Shown here one piece after another: positions 60,001 to 64,000 of a DNA stretch of 64,000 nt. The position numbers and the translations under genes are program-made. Position 1 is the first letter of the stretch. The number at the start of each line of letters is the position of its first letter. The DNA lies in the NCBI GenBank assembly GCA_958296115.1, contig OY282442.1:1497158-1561157 (forward strand), read 5' to 3'. The DNA comes from an uncultured Dehalococcoidia bacterium. Lineage in GTDB: Bacteria > Chloroflexota > Dehalococcoidia > Lucifugimonadales > CAJWER01. Under the pieces are notes generated by a model, which was given only the letters and a program-made list of their open reading frames with translations, was not told where the DNA came from and ran no database searches.

Positions 60001-63000
60001 TTGAACGGCGGGTCCATCCGCGTGAGGGGCGGCCCGCAGGACGGTCTGGACGTCAAGCTCAATCTGGGGTCTCACGCCATCGTGAGCGGCAGCCGAGATA
60101 GCTCGCGGATGCGTGTGAATGACACCGTGCCGTACATCCAAAACACGTATGTGACCAACGTCAGGGTACCGGTGAACAAGCCGGTCGAGCTGGCGCTGGT
60201 GGGGCAGGTGTATGGGGATGCGCCGTTCATCTTCACCGTCTCGCCGGAGCTGCCTGAGGGCTTGTACATAGGCACGCCGGACGCGGCGAGCGCCATGAGC
60301 CCGAATACGCCGTGCCTGATGGGGCAGACCAGCGAGATCGTTTCGGGCAAGAAGTTCTGGCTTCGCGCGTCGGACCGGGACGGGGACGAAAGGCTCTTGA
60401 GCTTCTTCCTTCTGACTACGGGGGAGTCGGCGGCGGTGGACGAGGTCGAGATACTGTCGAGTCCATACGCCAACGACACCTACGGCGCGGGAGAGGTGAT
60501 AGAGGTCGCGGTGGGGTTCGATCGGGGCATTACGGGGACGAGCTTGTCGCAGTCGGCGTTGGCCATAGACGTTGGGGCGAATACCCGCAACGCCGCCTAT
60601 GACAGCACGGACGCCGAGGGCAGGCTGGTCTATAAGTACACTGCGCAGGCGGGGCGAGACCTTTCGGGATGGGTGTACGAAGGCGGCCGGTTCTTCTATA
60701 AGGAAATCATCTTCCCGGCGGACGGCGACGCGGACGGAATCAGCATCAGCGCGGATGCGCTGAAGCTGAACGGGGCGGCCATCAGCGACGCCTCGACCCA
60801 GGTCGACGCTTGGCTGGACCTGGGGACGCTGGCGGTGTCCAACGATTCGTCGCACAAGGTGGACGGGTCGGTGGCGACGCCGATGGCGGTCGAGGCGGTG
60901 TCCATAATCAGCACGCCGGCCAGCGCGGACGGCTACGACGTCGGCGAGGTCATCGAGGCCAGGGTTACCTTCTCCAAGCCTGCCAGCGTAACGGGCGCTC
61001 CGCAGCTGGCGCTGGCGGTCGGGGCTACGAATCGGCAGGCGTCTTACCAGGCGGCCAAGTCCGGCGGGGATCACCTGGTGTTCAGCCACACGGTGACGAC
61101 GCAGGACAAGGACGCGGACGGCATCAGCATCGCGGACACGCTGGACTCGAACGGAGACGTTACGGCGCACGCGCTGACGCTGAACGGCGGGACTATCAGC
61201 GATGCGGGCGGGACGGCCGCCCCGCGCGCGCTGGGGACCAGCGCCATCGTCAACGCATCGGCGCACAAGGTGTATACGCCGCCGCGCGTGACGGGGGTAT
61301 CCATACTGTCCGGTCCCGGGGTGAACGGCACCTACGACGCGGGCGAGACCATCGAGCTTCAGCTCACCTTCAGCGAGACCACCCTCACGAACGGCAGACC
61401 GCAGGTTGCGTTGACCATCGGGGCGAACACGCGGCAGGCGGTATGGACCAGCGACATTACGGGCCATGGGCGGACGCACCTGTACCAGTACGTGGTGACC
61501 GCGAGCGACGAGGACACCGACGGCATCAGCATTGGGGAGGACGCGCTGAGTCTGCCGCCGGGGGCGCGGATTCGCGCCATCTTCGGCCTCGAGGACGCGG
61601 AGCTTTCCTTGGGCAGCCACGCCATCGAGGACGACTCGGCGCACACCGTGCGGGACTACCCGCCGACGCTCGGCAGCATCCAAGCGCAGAACTACGTGAT
61701 GGGGACGGCGGTTGACTTCGCGCTGCCGCAGGCGGTCGGCGGCAACGGCACGCTGACGTACGCGCTGTCGCCCGCGGCGCTTCCGGACGGGCTGACGTTG
61801 ACGGTCTCTTCGTCGGCGACCTCCACCATAACGGGGACGCCGACGGCTACGACCACGGCGACGGCCTATACGTGGAGTGTGACGGACGTTGACGGGGACA
61901 GCGCGCAGTCGTCGTTCAGCATCGCGGTTGCGTCGTCGAACGCGCCGAAGGTGGCCGACGTGCGGTTCTATAGCAGTCCGCGCGCGGGCTCCGGCAACAC
62001 GTATGACGCAGACACGCGCAGCCCGATATACGTACACGTGGAGTTCGACCAGGAAGTGAAAGTGAACTATCCGCGCGACGGGACGGGGGGCCCCCGGCTC
62101 GCGCTGGAGATAGGCAGCGAGACGGTTCAGATGGAGCTCTCGATAGGGGGCGGCTATGCCGTCGTCTGCGTGGTCGGCGGCGAGCGCCGCGTCGGCAACA
62201 GCCGGATGATTGACGCCGTCTGCACACCGGAGCGTACGACTCTGCAGTTCATCTACAACGTGCAGGGGACCGACGAGGACCAGGACGGGCTTAGCATCCC
62301 CGAGGGGGCGTTGACGCTGGATAGGGTGACTCTGCGCGACCGGGCCACGAACTCCATAGACGCTTCTTTGGGGCTGGGCAGCCACGCCATCACCAACGAT
62401 CCCGGCCACAAGGTGGACGGGGGGTCGAACGTGCCGCCGGTGGTGGAGAGCTTGGAGCTGGAGGGTCCCCAGGCTCCGGCTCCGGCCGGCGGTTACGGGG
62501 CGGGCGACACGATATCGGTCTATCTTGGCTTCGATGAGCACATCACGTTGACCGGGAGCCCGTCCATCGCGTTGCAGGTGGGCAGCCAGACGAGGCGGGC
62601 GGCGTTCCATTCGGTAGTGAGGCCGGCTGGGTCCGCGCCCAACGCTCCGTACAGCAAGCTGAAGTTCACCTATACCTTCGTGACCACCGATTCCGACGCG
62701 GACGGCATCAGCATCGCGGACACGCTGGATTCGGACGGGAACGTTACGGCGCACGCGGCAGCGCTGAACGGGGGGACGATTCGGGATTCCGGCGGCCGTG
62801 ACGCGGTTTTGGACCTTGGGGCGCTGGCGATAGTCGACGACTCGGATTTCCGGGTACTCGCGCCGCCGAGGATTACGTCGGTGAGCGTCATATCTCCGAC
62901 GCAGCAGAGCGGGACCTACACTTGGCCGTTCCACGTGACGATAGCCATAGATTACGACCAGCCGGTAACGTACAGGCCGGCCTCGGCCACCAGCACGGGG

Positions 63001-64000
63001 ATGCGGTTGACGGTGGGGATAGCCTCGGGCGACCAGGCCTTCCATCCGTCGGGCAGTCAGACTATGAACAACCGCATCGCGTTCGCGCACAACGTGATGC
63101 ATAACGACGTGGACACCGACGGGATCAGCCTGGCGGCGGACGCGCTGGACCTGATGGGCGGGACGCTGCGGGACGCGGAGGGCGAGGACGCGCAGACTGA
63201 CCTGACGGGGTTCACGTTCACGAACAAGTCGGACGCGAAGATTGACGGGACGAAGGCCAACTTCTGGCCCGAATTCGCCACCAGCGCCCTGACGGTTGCG
63301 AACCCGGCGGTAGGGAGGGCTGCCGCCATAGCGCTGTCCTCGCCGGGCGGGGACGAGCCGCTGTCCTGGAGCGTGGACCCGGCGCCGCCGGCCGGGCTCT
63401 CGATGAACGCGGTTACGGGGGCCATATCGGGGACCCCCACGCTAGAGACTCCCCTGAGGGAATATACCGTTACCGTCCAAGACCATCTGGGCGTCCCGCC
63501 CGGCGGACAGGGCAACTACGCGGTAGGGAACGGCGACACCGCGACCACCACGTTCCGGATGCGGGTTACCGGGCCTCGGCCGGCGGTGACCGGGGTTAAC
63601 TTCGTCGGCGGGCCGCTGGCGGGCGACACCTACGGGGCGGGCGAGGAGGTGGTGGTCGGGGTGACCTTCGACTCCGACGCGGCGGGGGACATCCTGGTGG
63701 GCGGCGCTCCCGAGCTGGCGTTGAAGATAGGGGGCAATACTCGGCAGGCGGTGTATTACTACACGGCGCAGGGCGCTCGGACGCTCTATTTCCGGTACAC
63801 CGTCCAGGCGTCGGACGTGGACGCGGACGGCGTCAGCATAGAGGCGGGGGCGCTGACGGTCGGGAGCGGGGCTATCATTCGCAGAGTGGGCGGCCATGAC
63901 GCGGTGACGGGCCTGGGGGTCCACACCGTCGCCGACGCCTCCGGGCACAAGGTCAACGGGGCGACCAGCGTTACGCCGAGCGTTACGGGCGTCCGCGTGG
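57019..64000 (+). CDS. giant secreted repeat protein (Ig-like and DxDxDG repeats), 3' end outside window
   Basis: At least 2,327 residues, still open at the window end. Residues 1-34 are a signal peptide (positive start, hydrophobic core, ...PSASA). Residues about 95-352 are a Pro/Glu/Thr-rich stalk with seven exact-length 18-residue repeats. From about 355 onwards two repeat types alternate. Type one is a putative Ig domain (He_PIG) with LPAGMTWTASTRTIAGTPT and YTWTATDGDGDSASLSF; units start near 58087, 58730, 59437, 60121 (degenerate), 61656 and 63265. Type two, about 110-130 residues, has TYxxGExIxVxVTF, GxPQLALxIG, TRQAxY, DxDxDGISI and ALxLNGG; units begin near 58360, 59020, 59720, 60438, 60895, 61287, 61947, 62446, 62874 and 63589, and an eleventh opens at the edge. 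The Asp-rich motif looks like a calcium site. Probably a cell-surface adhesin or envelope fibre. ATG 57019 is the first start after an in-frame TAA. Confidence 0.88.
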   Translation, partial: MRRGKGRLIRLGVLGAAVLAVALLGDFVPPSASAAIQLQAGASAVGSAGLLSDNTPPVELPLDGTPPMQLPFDITPPAQQPSDNTLSDQGSATSTPPAEEPEEKGDPPPEESEETGKTTATSTPPAEEPEEKGDPPAEEPDESGESGDPPAEEPEEKGETPATSTPPTEGTEETGEGGDPPAEEPDESDERGDPPVEPPADPEEETPATSTPPVEPPADPEEEAPATSTPPVEPPADPEEEAPATSTPPVGPPADPEEETPATSTPPVGPPADPEEETPATSTPPVGPPADPEEEAPATSTPPVEPPADPEDETPATSTPPVGPPGEPATSTPPVGPPGESATSTPATSTLPLWFSEGVGTQSYTVGQPVSAALPSASGGSAPLVYRLEPGLPAGLSFDAGALAISGVPTEFSPPAVYELVVTDAVGDSLSLQFIVEVYEVAVQESAATVTGVRITSRPAGVFTYVLGENIDVEVTFSGPVTVTGSPQLALGIGANTRQAAYRSTASSTVSFRYVVVADDVDVDGISIAGDALTLNGGSITEAVGGRAALLGLGTHAVSNSGRHSVNDLGPSFGSASVEEVWAEKSGAITPVVLPEATGGDGSLVYTLTPSTLPAGMTWTASTRTIAGAPTTPATTTAYTWTATDGDGDSASLSFRIRVTAPTGPAPDDLTLGSTMTNYVTGETLAVTVRYPRKMSVNTNAGTPYLNLVIGDKTRRAFYNTSASDSKNENAGNLNPYGYLIFQYVVRADDFDEDGIAVPADGLRLNGGRILTLVAPEDAKLHLGSHEVESGDSKSENMKVNDVPPTFGSATIANRVYDVNTTTTPFALPEAGGGGGMLTYTLTPTTMPAGMTWTASTRTIAGTPTATTTATTYTWKATDGDGASASLTFSIEVRDPTGPAVFDVIRYLVQSEHQDDADTDNYTVGETLRVALNYRPNSVTVTGSPQLTLIIGDKRVKANYDALHSWSRGVVFSHQITSEDWDGDGIAIPQDAVLLNGGSIRVRGGPQDGLDVKLNLGSHAIVSGSRDSSRMRVNDTVPYIQNTYVTNVRVPVNKPVELALVGQVYGDAPFIFTVSPELPEGLYIGTPDAASAMSPNTPCLMGQTSEIVSGKKFWLRASDRDGDERLLSFFLLTTGESAAVDEVEILSSPYANDTYGAGEVIEVAVGFDRGITGTSLSQSALAIDVGANTRNAAYDSTDAEGRLVYKYTAQAGRDLSGWVYEGGRFFYKEIIFPADGDADGISISADALKLNGAAISDASTQVDAWLDLGTLAVSNDSSHKVDGSVATPMAVEAVSIISTPASADGYDVGEVIEARVTFSKPASVTGAPQLALAVGATNRQASYQAAKSGGDHLVFSHTVTTQDKDADGISIADTLDSNGDVTAHALTLNGGTISDAGGTAAPRALGTSAIVNASAHKVYTPPRVTGVSILSGPGVNGTYDAGETIELQLTFSETTLTNGRPQVALTIGANTRQAVWTSDITGHGRTHLYQYVVTASDEDTDGISIGEDALSLPPGARIRAIFGLEDAELSLGSHAIEDDSAHTVRDYPPTLGSIQAQNYVMGTAVDFALPQAVGGNGTLTYALSPAALPDGLTLTVSSSATSTITGTPTATTTATAYTWSVTDVDGDSAQSSFSIAVASSNAPKVADVRFYSSPRAGSGNTYDADTRSPIYVHVEFDQEVKVNYPRDGTGGPRLALEIGSETVQMELSIGGGYAVVCVVGGERRVGNSRMIDAVCTPERTTLQFIYNVQGTDEDQDGLSIPEGALTLDRVTLRDRATNSIDASLGLGSHAITNDPGHKVDGGSNVPPVVESLELEGPQAPAPAGGYGAGDTISVYLGFDEHITLTGSPSIALQVGSQTRRAAFHSVVRPAGSAPNAPYSKLKFTYTFVTTDSDADGISIADTLDSDGNVTAHAAALNGGTIRDSGGRDAVLDLGALAIVDDSDFRVLAPPRITSVSVISPTQQSGTYTWPFHVTIAIDYDQPVTYRPASATSTGMRLTVGIASGDQAFHPSGSQTMNNRIAFAHNVMHNDVDTDGISLAADALDLMGGTLRDAEGEDAQTDLTGFTFTNKSDAKIDGTKANFWPEFATSALTVANPAVGRAAAIALSSPGGDEPLSWSVDPAPPAGLSMNAVTGAISGTPTLETPLREYTVTVQDHLGVPPGGQGNYAVGNGDTATTTFRMRVTGPRPAVTGVNFVGGPLAGDTYGAGEEVVVGVTFDSDAAGDILVGGAPELALKIGGNTRQAVYYYTAQGARTLYFRYTVQASDVDADGVSIEAGALTVGSGAIIRRVGGHDAVTGLGVHTVADASGHKVNGATSVTPSVTGVRV
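57604..57981 (+). repeat. 7 x 54-bp coding minisatellite in the stalk
   Basis: Seven units of exactly 54 bases encode V-E/G-PPADPE-E/D-E-T/A-PATSTPP, followed by shorter 39-base relatives to about 58060. Units differ by a few synonymous and E/G, T/A changes. Less regular related repeats precede it from about 57301. Confidence 0.9.

Noticed and set aside
59740-63102. 1,120-residue open frame on the minus strand opposite the giant gene, and similar ones at 57169-59376 and 56823-58067
   Set aside because: They are rich in Arg/His/Pro or Gly/Ser/Val repeats produced by reading the complement of a GC-rich repeat gene. The plus frame has a signal peptide and recognisable domains.

Overview
The window is GC-rich bacterial chromosome, densely coding, with many TTG and GTG starts behind good Shine-Dalgarno sites. 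The gene content (an ahcY-metK pair, F420/flavin luciferase-like oxidoreductase, several CoxLMS-type molybdenum hydroxylase subunits, DUF1800, DUF4328, FlK-like thioesterase, LutABC, and both type I and type II glutamine synthetases) and the small GC-rich interspersed repeats suggest an uncultured Chloroflexota, perhaps of the Dehalococcoidia/SAR202 kind. That placement is an inference from gene content; no rRNA gene is present to test it.

Layout. 1-3.5 kb: end of ahcY, metK and a phosphohexomutase. 3.5-4.35 kb: a non-coding element of about 0.78 kb that recurs at 55.7-56.5 kb. 4.4-8.1 kb: polA (proofreading site apparently lost) and a luciferase-like oxidoreductase. 8.1-13.8 kb, minus strand: mfd, a zinc-motif protein of unknown function and a SAF-domain dehydrogenase. 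13.9-15.8 kb: two adjacent membrane proteins that both carry zinc ribbons (DUF4328 and a PrsW-type protease). 15.8-17.2 kb: a two-gene unit, PD-(D/E)XK-like protein plus PIN protein, with its own promoter. 17.2-19.0 kb: tandem metallo-beta-lactamase-fold paralogues. 19.1-21.3 kb: aminotransferase, small membrane protein and SDR. 21.4-23.1 kb: a type II restriction-modification pair. 23.1-25.6 kb: amidohydrolase and Gfo/Idh/MocA oxidoreductase. 25.6-29.0 kb: tig-clpP-clpX.

29.0-36.4 kb: monooxygenase-like and thioesterase genes, a three-subunit molybdenum hydroxylase with a MoaD-like protein, a membrane protein with an EGR-repeat tail, a DHDPS-family aldolase and a methyltransferase. 36.4-38.7 kb: gap and convergent recF (recF seems to lack a normal start codon at its conserved N-terminus). 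38.8-42.3 kb: MerT-like protein, P-loop kinase-like protein, DUF1800 protein, two unknown proteins. 42.3-45.0 kb: tandem M20 amidohydrolases. 45.1-49.4 kb: glycerate kinase, MazG-like, Uma2 and a GT-C membrane glycosyltransferase with a G9 tract near its 5' end. 49.5-52.7 kb: lutABC and a small membrane protein. 53.0-55.5 kb: GSI and GSII in tandem, with an upstream four-unit 11-bp-period operator of GlnR/PhoP type. 55.6 kb: tRNA-Ile(GAT). 57.0 kb to the end: the first 2,327 residues of a very large secreted repeat protein.

The most unusual parts are: the duplicated non-coding element, with a conserved minus-strand promoter-like sequence; the C20 tract just upstream of the giant surface-protein gene (a phase-variation candidate), together with a 7 x 54-bp coding minisatellite in its stalk; the PD-(D/E)XK/PIN pair; the nitrogen-control-like operator at glnII; and the recF start. 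Core metabolism present is methyl cycle (ahcY, metK), glycolysis (gap, phosphohexomutase), nitrogen assimilation (two glutamine synthetases), lactate oxidation (lutABC) and protein quality control (tig, clpXP).
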